A stretch of DNA of 22,500 nucleotides from Prorocentrum cordatum. Lineage: Eukaryota > Sar > Dinophyceae > Prorocentrales > Prorocentraceae. The notes under the pieces were generated by a model. The model was not told the DNA's origin and made no database searches. It saw only the letters and a program-made list of their open reading frames with translations. The stretch covers positions 20,001-42,500 of the forward strand of contig CAUYUJ010007431.1 of assembly GCA_963575745.1 (NCBI GenBank), in the 5' to 3' direction. Position 1 is the stretch's first letter. Every line of letters starts with the position of its first letter. The position numbers and the translations under genes are program-made. Below, in pieces: positions 1 to 8,960 of the stretch.

Positions 1-1010
1 GGGACAACATTTGTTGTTGGGCATTGTGCTCATTTTTTCGGTACCCATTCGGGCGTCCAAAGCAGAAGGGGGTAACCGCAGAGGATCTTCAACGCTGCCT
101 CCCCCCAAAGCTCTCGGCGGGCAACAAGGCTCGTCCTTCCCCCTTCTCGTCCCTCCCCTCCTCTTCCCTCCCCTCCTCGCCCTCGCTCTCCGTCATCGTG
201 CTCCCTCCTCCTCGTCCTTCGCTTCCTTTGCTCGCCCTCCTCGTGCTCTCCTCCCCGCTGGGGACACGGGTCCAGACCTCGAGGGGTCCACGCTGTGAAA
301 GAAAAGCGGCGTAGGAGGTCCGGGGCGTGGACGTGGTGGTCGTCGTGGCCGCCGCCGCCGCCGCCGCCGCCGTCGTGGGCGGAGCCACGGGCGCAGGCTT
401 CGGGCGGGATGAGTTTGTTCAGTCCCCGCGCTCTTCCTTTGCTTCGGCCTCATCTCAGCCACGCGCAGAAGGGGAGGGGGGAAGGCTTCTTGCAAGCAGC
501 CGTGCTCTGTAGAAGGCGCGGGCCTTCTCGGTTGATGTAGGGCCGATGCCCTCTGCTAAGAAGCAGCCTCGTTCTGAGAAAAAATCTCCCCTCCCCCTAC
601 CCCCTTGTGCGCGCCGCCAACAGGAAAGTTCCCAGCGGTCCAGCGAAGAAAAACAGATCCTGAAACATAAATTGTTGAAGCTCCGCCCAGATTTCTTGCA
701 TCGGCGCTGGGCCCCTCCCTGGCGCGCCAGGGGCGGCAAGGTGGGCACAGCGCAAAGCCAAGAAATCCGCCCAGACCAGCTACGGTGTATGTTTCATGTA
801 GTTGTTTCTTCCTCCCAGGAATTGGTCCAGAGGTCAGGGACTCCGCATCTGTTGCATCAAAGCGTCGCGCGGACAGGAGTTTGAGAGGGCCCTTCTTGCC
901 AAGCCGATGCGGTGGTTTGTTTATATTATGCTCGAGAGGTCGTTGCGGCCCGCATTGATTTGCTGGTCCGCCAGGTCTGGTCTTGGGTCGCTTCCACCGA
1001 AGGCAGGAGG
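1..1010. other. gene-poor GC-rich sequence, no supported gene
   Basis: Several short frames are open on both strands, but their translations are low-complexity Pro, Ser, Arg or Gly runs that follow from GC and CT richness, and none shows a recognisable domain. The only structured element seen is the short GCC run listed separately. A pyrimidine tract followed by CAG near 800-820 resembles a splice acceptor, but no convincing exon follows it. I see no RNA gene here. Confidence 0.6.
348..373. repeat. (GCC)n trinucleotide microsatellite
   Basis: About eight uninterrupted GCC units are visible. They give poly-Ala, poly-Pro or poly-Arg in overlapping frames, which explains some of the spurious open frames around it. 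Confidence 0.9.
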
Positions 1011-1154
1011 GAAACACACACCGACAGTTCATCGTCGATTCCCAGGAACATGTGGAAACTGCGGCAAGTGGGGGGGGGAATACGACACTCCAGAAGATAT
1101 TAGGAACTGTGTGGGGGATCCTGGGATTTGTGTCTATTTATTTGTGTGTCCCAG
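1011..1154 (+). repeat. dispersed repeat, copy A
   Basis: The sequence starts with a CACACA-rich segment, passes through CGTCG, CCCAGGAA and a G-run, and ends with GATTTGTGTCTATTTATTT followed by a TGTGTCCC motif. The same order of blocks recurs at 4152-4322 and, for the second half, at 4370-4453. The copies differ by substitutions and small indels, which suggests an old dispersed element, not a recent duplication. No coding potential is shared between copies. Confidence 0.7.
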
Positions 1155-1309
1155 GACCCCTGCATAAAGGGTGCTGAAGGTGGCTGCCCACTCCCGAGGG
1201 GAGGAGGAGGACCAGCTGGCGGCGCGCACGCGGGGAGGCGGCCTTCTAAGGAGAAGGAGGATGAGTTTCCTATAGAGCAGGCGGTGTCTCCTCGATCCTT
1301 CTCCTCGAT

Positions 1310-1584
1310 CTTCCTCCTCCTCCTCCTCCTCCTCCTCCTCCTCCTCCTCCTCCACCCCCTCCTCCTCCTCCTCCTCCTCCTCCTCCTCCTCCTCTCCTCC
1401 TCCTCCTCCTCCTCCTCCTCCTCCTCCTCTCCTCCTCCTCCTCCTCCCCCCCCCCTCCGCCTCCCCCTTCTCCTCCTCCTCCTCCCTCCTCCTCCTCCTC
1501 TCTCCTCCTCCTCCTCCTCCTCCTCCTCCTCCTCCTCCCCCTCCGCCTCCCCCTCATCCTCCTCCTCCTTCTCCTCCTCCTCCT
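1310..1584. repeat. (TCC)n microsatellite, long and imperfect
   Basis: This is about 275 bp of TCC/CTC repeats with scattered CCC and TCTCC interruptions and two nearly identical C-rich interruptions (CCTCCGCCTCCCCCT-like near 1455 and 1539), so part of the tract has been internally duplicated. The plus strand is almost pure pyrimidine. Frames through it give poly-Ser, poly-Leu, poly-Pro, or on the other strand poly-Glu, poly-Gly and poly-Arg. These should not be read as genes. Confidence 0.95.
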
Positions 1585-2734
1585 ATTATTGATTACCCTC
1601 TCGGCTTCTAAGAAGCCTTCCCAGAAGCCTCCAGGCTCTTCTAGGAAGGCCCCCCCGCCTTCCCAACGAAGGCCGCCCCCCCTCGCGCGCCGCGAGACCA
1701 CGGCAGGACGAGGACCGAGCATCGAGTTGCACCCATTCCTCGCGTCGTGGACGTAGTCACGATGCAGGGTGTTTGATCGGCCCGAGTGCGGCTCCCCTCC
1801 CCTCCGGCTGGCTCACCCGCGCCCCAGCGCGCCTCCTCTCCCGTGCCATCTGTGCCCCGGCGCGCCCCGGCGCTGCTCGACCGCCGTCGGACCGTCCGGC
1901 GACCTCTGGCAAAAGAGAGCCGCCAGGCAGGACGACGAAGCACAGCCGACGCGCATAGTAAGGATAGGCATCCTTCCCAAGGGTACCCTTGCATCCTTGC
2001 CTCCTGCAACCCTCGTCAAAATTAACCTCAAAGATGTCTGACGTGGTTGAACTGCTTGTCGGAAGATCTGGGGCCGAGTATCGATGAGTGCGGGGTACTT
2101 GCATGCGCCGCCCCTCCAATGTCCGTCGACGTCAAACTTTCGAGTCAACTTCGGTCAGACTATCTTTGCCCTCGCCCCGACATTGAAGCGGCGGCGTGTC
2201 GACATTGAGGGGCGCGCCGAAATCGAAATGACGCGCCAGCAACTTTTGAGGTTCATTTCGACGAGGGTAGTGGGTCCATCCTTGGACACTTTCGTTGGCC
2301 GCGCCCCGCTCGAAACGCTTCGAAGTGGGCGTCCAAGGCCCCTGCATCCTTCTCTCGCATCCTCACTGTCCGGGTTGGCTGCAGGCGGCAGGGTAGCAGG
2401 CGGGCAGGAGGGGGGAGAGGAAGGGAGGCGGGAGGCGGGAGGGGGTCGCGCGCGCAGTGCTCCGATCCAAAACAGAAGCCCAACGCAGGGGGGATGGGGG
2501 GAAAAGTCTCACAGCCCTCGGGAGGAAAAGAGCACGGGCCCTCACATAAGCGTCGATTCCGACGGAGATTCTTCCAGAGAGCGTGGAGTAAGATTGTGGA
2601 TCCTGTGATCTGTACCTGCTCACTCGTGCGCCCCCAGGGCGCCCGCATGCCCTTTTATTGGCCTCTGGGGGGCCCCGCCGCGCCCGATAGGAGCGTCCGC
2701 GGGGACGGCTCGGAGAGAGAGAGGCGGGCCCGAG
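1585..2734. other. gene-poor sequence, no supported gene
   Basis: The segment has no satellite structure that I can see beyond short echoes such as CGACATTGA repeated near 2189 and 2209 and AscI-like GGCGCGCC clusters. Open frames on both strands lack recognisable domains and overlap one another. A purine-rich G tract spans about 2396-2450. Confidence 0.5.
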
Positions 2735-3185
2735 GGCCGAGACTCGAGGGCCGGGGCCAGAGGGTCGAGGGTCGAGCCTCGGGGCTCGAGGGCCAGATTT
2801 TCGAGGGTCGAGGGCTCGGGGGCTCGAGGGTCGAGCCTCGGGGCTGCGAGGGTCGGGCTCTTCGAGGTTCGACGGGTCCAGGGCTCCGAGGGTCGAGCCC
2901 GCGAGGAGGGGCCGGGCCTCGGGGCTCGAGGTCCCTGCCGCGGGAGCGCGGGGAGGGCGAGGCCCTCGAGGAGATGGGCAGCGGGTGGGAGGCCCGCGGC
3001 GGCGTCTCGGGGCGAGGGGATCGAGCCTCGAGGCTCAGGTCGCGGGCGCGAGCCCGGCGAGGTCTGGGCGATCTCGTGTCGGGGAAGCGCGAGGCTCGAG
3101 GGCGCCTCCTCGAGGTCCGAGGAGGCGTGCTCGAGCCCCCCTCCTCATCCCCCCCTCCTCCCAGCGCCTCCTCGAGGATCGAGGC
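2735..3185. repeat. degenerate CTCGAGG/GGGTCGAG repeat block
   Basis: The motifs CTCGAG, GGTCGAG, CCTCGGGGCTCGAG and TCGAGG recur every 8 to 20 bp for about 450 bp, mixed with GAGG and GGGCC. The block is partly palindromic because CTCGAG is its own complement. A weaker patch of the same type lies at 4080-4130. A 290-codon open frame (2494-3366) runs through it, but its Gly/Arg-rich translation merely reflects the repeat. Confidence 0.75.
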
Positions 3186-4151
3186 TTTGTGCGCGCCACT
3201 GGTCCGTGCTTCTCGGGGAAACGTCAGACTCGAGCAGGCCGGAGCTCGGGTTTGCCGACGCTGTTTGACGAGTGCATCCTGGGCTTGTTGTCGGTCCAGT
3301 TTCTCGGGGGATGTTTGCAGCCGGATCTCGCGTCAAATTCCAGATTGGGTCTGGTCGTTTTCATGATGGCCCAGTCAGGCCAACCCGAGTCCCCCGAGCC
3401 CGAGTCCTACGTCTTCCCGACATGGGAGACAGGTCCAGAGGTTTTGCGACGTTTTCGGGCTCTCGGGGCCCTCCACGGGCCCCAGGACTGTCAGAAAACG
3501 GCTCAGGTTGAACATACTGTCTTGGGAGAAGACATACCAGGATTCGGGACCCATTTCCCTCAGCTCAGTACCCGCTTCCCCCAAAGCTAATGCAGTGATC
3601 TTCGGAGGAGCACGAGGGCATGAGCGGTACGTGTCAAGATTTTGCGGATTTCCCGGACTTCCTGATTTCCCACAGGGGGTGCAGAAACGATGCCCGCTGG
3701 ATATTCTGCAATCTTGAAACGCATCCTGAGCCAATTTCCCTCAGGACCAGCTTCCCTCTGTGCTACTGCAGGGGGTTTTCGGAGGAGCAATAGAATCTCA
3801 CGTCTCCCCGAGCGTGGACCGTTTTCGGTTCGCCTGGCATCGCTCGGACGTGTGCGTTTTTCCTTCGGCGAGGATCATCGAGGAGCATCCTTGATCATTT
3901 GGCGAAAAAGCCGCGCACGAAACCGAAGAAAACACAGGGAATGGACGTCCGAGCGATGGCCAGTTCGAGCCCGTCGCCGCGCCACGCGGGCGGAGGAGCG
4001 GGGGCGGAGCGAGGGAGGGCGGGAGCGAGGGCGAGCACGGGGGAAGCACCGCTCGGCGCGAGCCGCGTTGCCGGGGCCGAGCGTCGAGGCTCGCGGCTCG
4101 AGGCCCGAGGCCCGGGGTTCGACGAGCGGTCGGCGCCGCGCGGGAGGGAGC
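3186..4151. other. intergenic sequence with one direct-repeat pair
   Basis: No gene is supported. The stretch contains a diverged direct repeat (3550-3614 and 3731-3791, listed separately) and, from about 3960, GC-rich sequence containing GCGAGGGAGG and GCTCGAGG motifs. Confidence 0.5.
3550..3791 (+). repeat. diverged direct repeat pair, about 177 bp apart
   Basis: Two segments share the block order CATTTCCCTCAG or CAATTTCCCTCAG, then a GCTTCCC block, then TTCGGAGGAGCA (3601-3612 and 3778-3789). Between them is unrelated-looking sequence. The copies have many substitutions, so the relationship is probable but not certain. Confidence 0.5.
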
Positions 4152-4322
4152 AGAAGCACACACAGACACACAGACACAGTGCGTCGTCGCTCCCCAGGAA
4201 AGGATTTTGGGGGAACCTGTGGGGAGCGCGGGGGGGGGGGAGACGAGAACCCAGAGAATACAGCGTATGAGAACATCTGGGGAATCTCTTGGGATTTGTG
4301 TCCATTGGTTTCTGTGTCCCTG
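4152..4322 (+). repeat. dispersed repeat, copy B
   Basis: It has the same block order as copy A at 1011-1154: CACACA-rich start, GTCGTCG, CCCCAGGAA, CTGTGGGGAG, a run of nine or ten G, then GGGATTTGTGTCCATTGG and TCTGTGTCCCTGGG. Confidence 0.7.
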
Positions 4323-4369
4323 GGCCCCTTCAGTTACCCCTAACGTACTAAATCTATGTGTGCGTCGAA

Positions 4370-4453
4370 GTGAGGGGGAAGACGATCATCCAGAATATAT
4401 TGGGAAAAATAGGGGATCCTGGGACTCGTGTCTATTTATTTCTGTGTCCCTGG
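4370..4453 (+). repeat. dispersed repeat, copy C (3' half)
   Basis: It matches the second half of copies A and B: GGGGAAGACGA, CCAGAATATATTGGG, GGGGATCCTGGGA, CTCGTGTCTATTTATTTC, then TGTGTCCCTGGG. It follows copy B by only about 50 bp, so the two may be a local duplication. A short hairpin, CCAACT-AC-AGTTGG, follows at 4457-4470. Confidence 0.7.
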
Positions 4454-4470
4454 GTACCAACTACAGTTGG

Positions 4471-5020
4471 GGGGCTTGACCTAAGGAACCCAACATAAGG
4501 AACGAGGCCCCCTTTTTCCATGAGTCGAACTGCGATGTCCGATCGAACACATGAGGAAAACCTGAGGCAAGCTGCGAAACACTTCGGGAACGCGGAGCCC
4601 CTCCCCGACGAATAGGGTTCCTTCTTCAGGGCCCCGACTGTAAGTCACCCCAACCTACACCTTAGGCGATGCTTAAGAAAACTAACAATTTCGGCCAGAG
4701 TCTCGCTTATTCTTAATGTTTCAATGCAAATCCTACAAATTTGGTAGAAAGTTTGAGTTTTTATTCAAATTCTGAGACTATGAATTTCTTAACCCATGAT
4801 TTCTTAAGCATTTCGCAGGGTGTACTCGTTGTATGCGACGCGCCGCTCCCCACGGGGGGCAGCGCGGACCCGCCGAGCAGTCGTGCAGTGCATGCTCCGT
4901 GGCGGGCGCCCTCTGGCCACCCGCACCGCTCCGCAGAGCTCCGGAGGCAGCACACCTACAGGGCGGCTGCACTGCATGCTCGGACCGGACGTCCCTCCCT
5001 CTCGCTCTCTTGGGCGTTGC
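4471..5020. other. intergenic, with an AT-rich island at 4675-4810
   Basis: The AT-rich island (many AATTT, TTCTTAA and TTTATTC words) stands out against GC-rich flanks. After it, CAGTGCATGCTC (about 4887) and CACTGCATGCTCGG (about 4970) form a short related pair. No gene is supported. Confidence 0.5.
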
Positions 5021-5025
5021 GTAAT

Positions 5026-5169
5026 AGGGGGGTCATAAATGGGGGGGTGGCGAGGGTGGTCCGAAAAGGTACCCAAACGGTGCCTAAACGAGCCCCCTGG
5101 GGCTCCGGAGGGGCCCGAAAGGGGCACGAAAGGGGACCGTTTCTGACCCCCCTATTTGTGACCCCCCCA
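5026..5169. mobile_element. candidate small inverted-repeat (foldback/MITE-like) element
   Basis: The left arm (5026-5048) reads GGGGGGTCATAAAT followed by seven G and T. The reverse complement of the right arm (5146-5169) reads GGGGGGTCACAAAT followed by A, six G and T. The arms are about 23 bp with two or three differences, and they enclose about 97 bp. The interior holds a perfect 7-bp-arm hairpin (GAGCCCC-CT-GGGGCTC, 5090-5105) and an AAACGGT/ACCGTTT pair. No coding capacity and no clear target-site duplication are visible. It could be a non-autonomous element or simply a structured repeat. Confidence 0.45.
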
Positions 5170-5184
5170 TGAAGCCACGCCCAA

Positions 5185-5209
5185 CTCTCTCTCTCTCTCT
5201 CTCTCTCTC
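5185..5209. repeat. (CT)n microsatellite
   Basis: About twelve perfect CT units lie between CCAA and AGAGGAGG, just downstream of the inverted-repeat element. Confidence 0.95.
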
Positions 5210-5230
5210 AGAGGAGGATCGGGCACCCAT

Positions 5231-5415
5231 ACCCACCGGTCGTTGAAAGCAGGTATTTTTGGGTTCCCAGATTCCAATCTGCTTGAAGCGCCTTCCTACT
5301 TCAATGATCGAGTGGCTTCACCTATTCCATCCTCTTTTGAGGGTGGGCGGACACCCAATCTACTTTCAACGCCTTCCTACTTCATGTTTCTACGTGCTTC
5401 TTCCGACCGATGGGT
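5231..5415. repeat. direct repeat pair bracketed by a short inverted repeat
   Basis: The block CGCCTTCCTACTTCA occurs at about 5288 and 5367. Both copies are preceded by CAATCT-CTT-like sequence and followed by a diverged GTGCTTC or GTGGCTTC, giving a spacing of 79 bp. The pair is bracketed by ACCCACCGGTCG (5231-5242) and CGACCGATGGGT (5404-5415), which are complementary except for one base. Its origin is unknown. Confidence 0.5.
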
Positions 5416-5710
5416 ACCTCTGCCCTCCGCCCGTTTCTCCCCTTTTGGGCCCCCTCGGAGGCCCTCGTCGCCGCCGCTGGAGATTCTCGCCGCGAGATCC
5501 CCGCCAGAACGCGCCCGGGGAGAGGTCCGAGGAGTAGCGGCAGCGGTGCCCTGTGGCTTCCCCTCCTTGGACGGCACGCCGGACACGCTGCCCATCGGCG
5601 CCCCCGAGGGCGGCTCGCCGCCGCCCCGCCGCCGACGGGAAGAGAGGTCGGCTCGCGCGCCCGCCCCCGGAGGAGGGCACGCAGTGCCAGTGCCTGACGC
5701 TTCGGGTGTG

Positions 5711-5860
5711 CCTCCTCCTCCTCCTCCTCCTCCTCCCCCTCCTCCTCCTCCTCCTCCTCCTCCTCCTCCTCCTCCTCCCTCCTCCTCCTCCTCCTCCTCC
5801 TCCCTCCTCCTCCTCCTCCTCCTCCTCCTCCTCCTCCTCCTCCTCCTCCTCCTCCTCCTC
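5711..5860. repeat. (TCC)n microsatellite
   Basis: About 150 bp of TCC repeats with a few CCCC interruptions, plus strand pyrimidine. It is the left member of an opposed pair with the GGA tract at 6073-6228. Confidence 0.95.
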
Positions 5861-6072
5861 GTGCCCCCCTCGAGGCTCGAGGGCCCGACGCGACCAGAGG
5901 GCCCGGGGAGCCGCACCCCGAGCGCCGCGGCGCGGCCCCGCCCGCCCCGCCCCCCAGGCCTGCAGTGCGGCGAGGGCGGCCCCGACGCGCCAGGCGGGGC
6001 GGCGCCGCCGCTGGCCCTCGCATCGCTTCTCGGACGCCCTGTTCTGCCGATGGGCGCGGGCCCTCGCACCCC

Positions 6073-6228
6073 AGGAGGAGGAGGAGGAGGAGGAGGAAGA
6101 GGAGGAGGAGGAGGAGGAGGAGGAGGAGGAGGAGGAGGAGGAGGAGGAGGGGGGAGGGATGAGGGAGGAGGGAGGGAGGAGGGAGGAGAAGGAGGAGGAG
6201 AAGGAGAAGGAGGAGGAGGAGGGAGAGC
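6073..6228. repeat. (GGA)n microsatellite
   Basis: About 155 bp of GGA with GGGAGG and AAGGAGG interruptions toward the 3' end. It is the only long tract in the window with purines on the plus strand. It lies 212 bp from the opposed TCC tract. Confidence 0.95.
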
Positions 6229-6352
6229 AGACCTTGGCTGTTCTCGGCGCCTGTTTCGAGCAGGCGGCGACCCTCCCCGAGAGGACGCACCCCTGCAGAC
6301 AGTAGTCGCACGAAGCAGAGGTCCAGAGCCAGACCCCCCCCCTTTCCGCCCA

Positions 6353-6714
6353 ATGTCGAACCGCCGTAGAAGAAAACGACCAGCTATGGGCCCACCAAAG
6401 AATTTTGTAAGAACCGCGTGTGCTCTGCACGGCATGCTCTTGGGACACTTCTGGCCGAGAGTGCCTTGTCTCAGCACAGATCGGGCTTCTGTTATGAAAA
6501 CGCTGTTTCTGTTATGGGGGCCAGCTGCGAATCTTACCCCTACCCCCTGCGATTTCTGATGGGGAGGGTGGGGTTCACTTCGCTCGGGAGCTCCCGAACG
6601 AAGTGACTCCGATGCATGTTTTTGTTGCAGGGCGAAAACTATGCACTTTACCGCGCCTGGTTTTCATCGACGGCCTCAGAGTCTGTTGTCGAGTTCTCTC
6701 GTCGACCCATTTAG
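6353..6714 (+). CDS. weak candidate: two-exon small ORF (exons 6353-6406 and 6631-6714)
   Basis: This is a hypothesis from splice-like signals, not a recognised gene. ATG at 6353 opens 18 codons ending exactly at a GTAAGA donor-like site (6407). A T-rich tract ending TTGCAG (6629-6630) precedes an exon that continues in frame (GENYALYRAWFSST and on) to TAG at 6712-6714. The joined product is 45 aa with a basic N-terminus (NRRRRKRP). The upstream frame stays open through the GGA and TCC tracts, so exon 1 could be longer, but that openness is produced by the microsatellites. The 224-bp putative intron holds a near-perfect 32-bp palindrome. A chance match is quite possible. Confidence 0.2.
6575..6606. 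other. 32-bp near-perfect palindrome
   Basis: The two 16-nt halves, TCACTTCGCTCGGGAG and CTCCCGAACGAAGTGA, are complementary except for one C/A pair. The structure has no loop, so it could extrude as a cruciform in DNA or fold as a strong hairpin in RNA. It sits inside the putative intron of the 6353-6714 candidate. Confidence 0.85.
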
Positions 6715-6769
6715 GTCGAAAGGTTGGCGCGCGCATCTTCGCTGGGCTCGCAAGGGGTAGTTGTTCTTA

Positions 6770-7170
6770 AAAACGCTGGGGGCGTTTTTTTTCCGTTTTC
6801 AACTTCTGGCGTTGCGGTCGACCAAAACAGAACAAACACGGTAACGCAAAACGTGCCCAAAACGATGTGACCAGGACCAAAATGTAACACAAACGGCGGG
6901 CGAAAACGCACACAAAACGGAGAACCACAACAGAAAAAAACAAAAAAAAACGGCACGGGCTTTGAGAGGTTCGCAACAACGGCGACGAAAACGTACAGAA
7001 AACGGCAGGTGAAAACGATTAAAAAACGGATCGCAAAACGAACCGAAAACGGCAAGGCGCAAATCCAAAACAGAAAAAAAAAAAACGGCTCCCAAAACAG
7101 AAAGACAAGTCGATCTCCAAAACAGAAGGAAAAAAAAAGAAAAAAAAAAAACGTCCCCAGCGTTAAACGC
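6770..7170. repeat. AAAACG-rich degenerate repeat block
   Basis: Words such as AAAACGG, CAAAACG, AAAACGC and CAAAACAG recur at intervals of roughly 10 to 20 bp for 400 bp, with A-homopolymers near the right end (7070-7150). On the minus strand this gives Phe-rich frames such as the one at 6711-7430, which I treat as an artefact of the repeat. Confidence 0.75.
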
Positions 7171-7789
7171 AATCGGCACTCGACGACGCCAGGGGGCCCT
7201 TTGAGATTTCGAGGCTCGGCACGGTGATCAATTATCGTCCGCGTATAACCAGCGGTGGTGCGCGCGGGCATAGGTGGGGCTGCCCAAATCGAAAAGGTGA
7301 GGTTATTGGCCGCCACCTCCCCCCCCAGCGGATAACCCAGGCTCTCGCCGGAAAAAGAATCACTCGACGCGGGAATCCCCATAGGAACATGTGATAATAT
7401 TGTCGCGCATCGCTGAAGAACTCTGTCCATGAGTATATGGGTTCGAAATCGAATGCCCGTAGACTACAGGCGCGGCAACGACGACGACGACAGCGATGAC
7501 TTCACTGACGTCCTCCTCCTTCTCCTCCTCCTCTTCCTCCTCCTCCTCATTTGGACATTTTCGTCGAGAGGCGAGGGAACACGATTGGAAGACCGAGGGG
7601 GACCTCCTTTAGCCGTGCTTCCCGCGACAACCCAGGCCAGCGCGCGTGGCGTTGCTACGCCCTCTATCTGGCGTGCTACGCGCGGTGCCTGATGGCACTC
7701 GGAGTGCCCAGCTGCCACGCCGGCTATATCGCGGTAGCCATTCTTTGTGTGAGCCGTAGTGTTGATGAATACGTGCGCGCGTGATTTGA
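7171..7789. other. intergenic, with a short TCC tract and a satellite remnant
   Basis: A (TCC)n tract lies at 7510-7549. The segment around 7697-7738 (CTCGGAGTGCCC, TGCCACGCCGGCTATATCGC) matches part of the 153-bp satellite found at 8270-8960, so an old unit lies here. No gene is supported. Confidence 0.5.
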
Positions 7790-8240
7790 ATGTGGGCGAG
7801 CCGAAGTGTGAACGCATATGGGTATGATTGAGCCTGGGTGTGACTGGGTATCGACGTATCAGTCGGTTCACGATTGATTAGGTTATGAGCTATGAACGAT
7901 TCTGAGTACTAGGGGGTCTAGGTGCGAGTGGGGGTGGTTGTGAGGGCGTCTGAACGTGGGCGAGTCTGAATTTGAGCGCGATGAGTGCCAATTGGAGTTT
8001 GAGTGAGCCCGGGTGCGAGTTAGCCTGAATATGAGCGAGGTGGGCGAGTCTGAACGTGAGTGCCTCTGAGTGTGAGGTGGTATGGGCATGAGTGAGTCTG
8101 CGTGTGAGCGAGCCCGACCATGAGTGAGTTTGAGTGAGGAAAAGGTTTTGGTTAGTAACTCCAAGTGCGAATGGGTGCGTCCGAGTGGGGAAACGGGAAG
8201 GGAGGTGAGTGAGTGGGTGAGCACACACAAGTCCAAAGAG
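7790..8240. repeat. degenerate GTGAGTCTGA-type short tandem repeats (left arm)
   Basis: Words such as GGGCGAGTCTGAA, GAGTGAGTCTG, GTGAGCGAGCCCGA and TTGAGTGAG recur every 10 to 16 bp for about 450 bp. The same repeat resumes at 8961-9210 on the far side of the 153-bp satellite. Confidence 0.75.
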
Positions 8241-8269
8241 ACTTCTGCGGGGGGCAACAACCGGAAAAC

Positions 8270-8960
8270 AGCCCGAAACATCCGAACAATCTGGGCGCGA
8301 ATCATGGGGTGGTTGTGCCCGTGGCGGTTCCCTTCTGGCGTGCCCAAGTGGCACGCTTGTTTTATCGCGATGAGCATCGAACCACCAAATAAGAAAAATC
8401 TAGGGGGATGAAGCGGGCAAACCGCATGCGACGTCCCCACAATTTGGGCGCGAATCGTGGAGTGTGCTCAGCCGTGGCGGTTCCCCGTTGGGGTGTTCAA
8501 GCGCGACGCGTGTTATATCGTGGCGAGCAGGGAACAACCCCAAACAAACAAATCGGGGGATCAACAGGCAAGCCGCGTGAGACACCCCGGCGACCTTGGC
8601 ACGAATCCTGGAGTGTCCATTCCTTCCGGACGGTTCCCCCTCGGGGTGCCAGATTGCCACGCGTGCCATGTCCAGTGATTTGTGGACCACCCCCAAAAAA
8701 TAATTCAGGGGCGCAGAGGCGAACAAACCGCCACAGACATCCGAATAATTCGGGCGCGAATCCTGGAGCGTGTTTGCCCCCGGCGGCGCAAGTTTAATCG
8801 CAGTGACCAAGGAACCGCCTGGCACACCGCGCGAGACATCCTCACAATCTGGGCGCGATGTTCGGAGTGTGTTCACCCCTGGCGGCTCCCCCATCGGAGT
8901 GCCAAAATGCCACGCCTTCTATATCGTGGTAAGCAGTGGGCCCCCAGAAAATTCGGAGTG
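8270..8960. repeat. 153-bp tandem satellite, about 4.5 units
   Basis: The landmark GGGCGCGAATC or its variants starts at 8293, 8446, 8598, 8752 and 8851, giving spacings of 153, 152, 154 and then 99 bp (a shortened unit). Each unit also has a GGCGGTTCCC-like block, a GTGCCAxxxTGCCACGC block and a TATATCGTGG-like block. The units are clearly diverged. The period is close to a multiple of three, and plus-strand fragments such as RFPSGVPKWHAC and RFPVGVFKRDAC look alike, but small indels break the frame, so I do not call a gene. Confidence 0.8.

Noticed and set aside
2494-3366. 290-codon Gly/Arg-rich frame
   Set aside because: It is produced by the CTCGAGG repeat block and competes with other open frames; no domain or codon signal.
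5243-6559. 438-codon plus-strand frame and three similar minus-strand frames over the TCC and GGA tracts
   Set aside because: All are kept open by trinucleotide repeats and read as homopolymer runs; several overlapping frames are equally open and none has a domain.
6711-7430. 239-codon minus-strand frame rich in Phe, looking like a membrane protein
   Set aside because: The hydrophobic look comes from CGTTTT and poly-T of the AAAACG repeat read in reverse; no family resemblance.
7733-7755. GTAGCCATT resembling the spliced leader
   Set aside because: Only nine bases match and the segment lies inside a remnant of the 153-bp satellite, where other units read GGTAAGC at this spot; a chance match.
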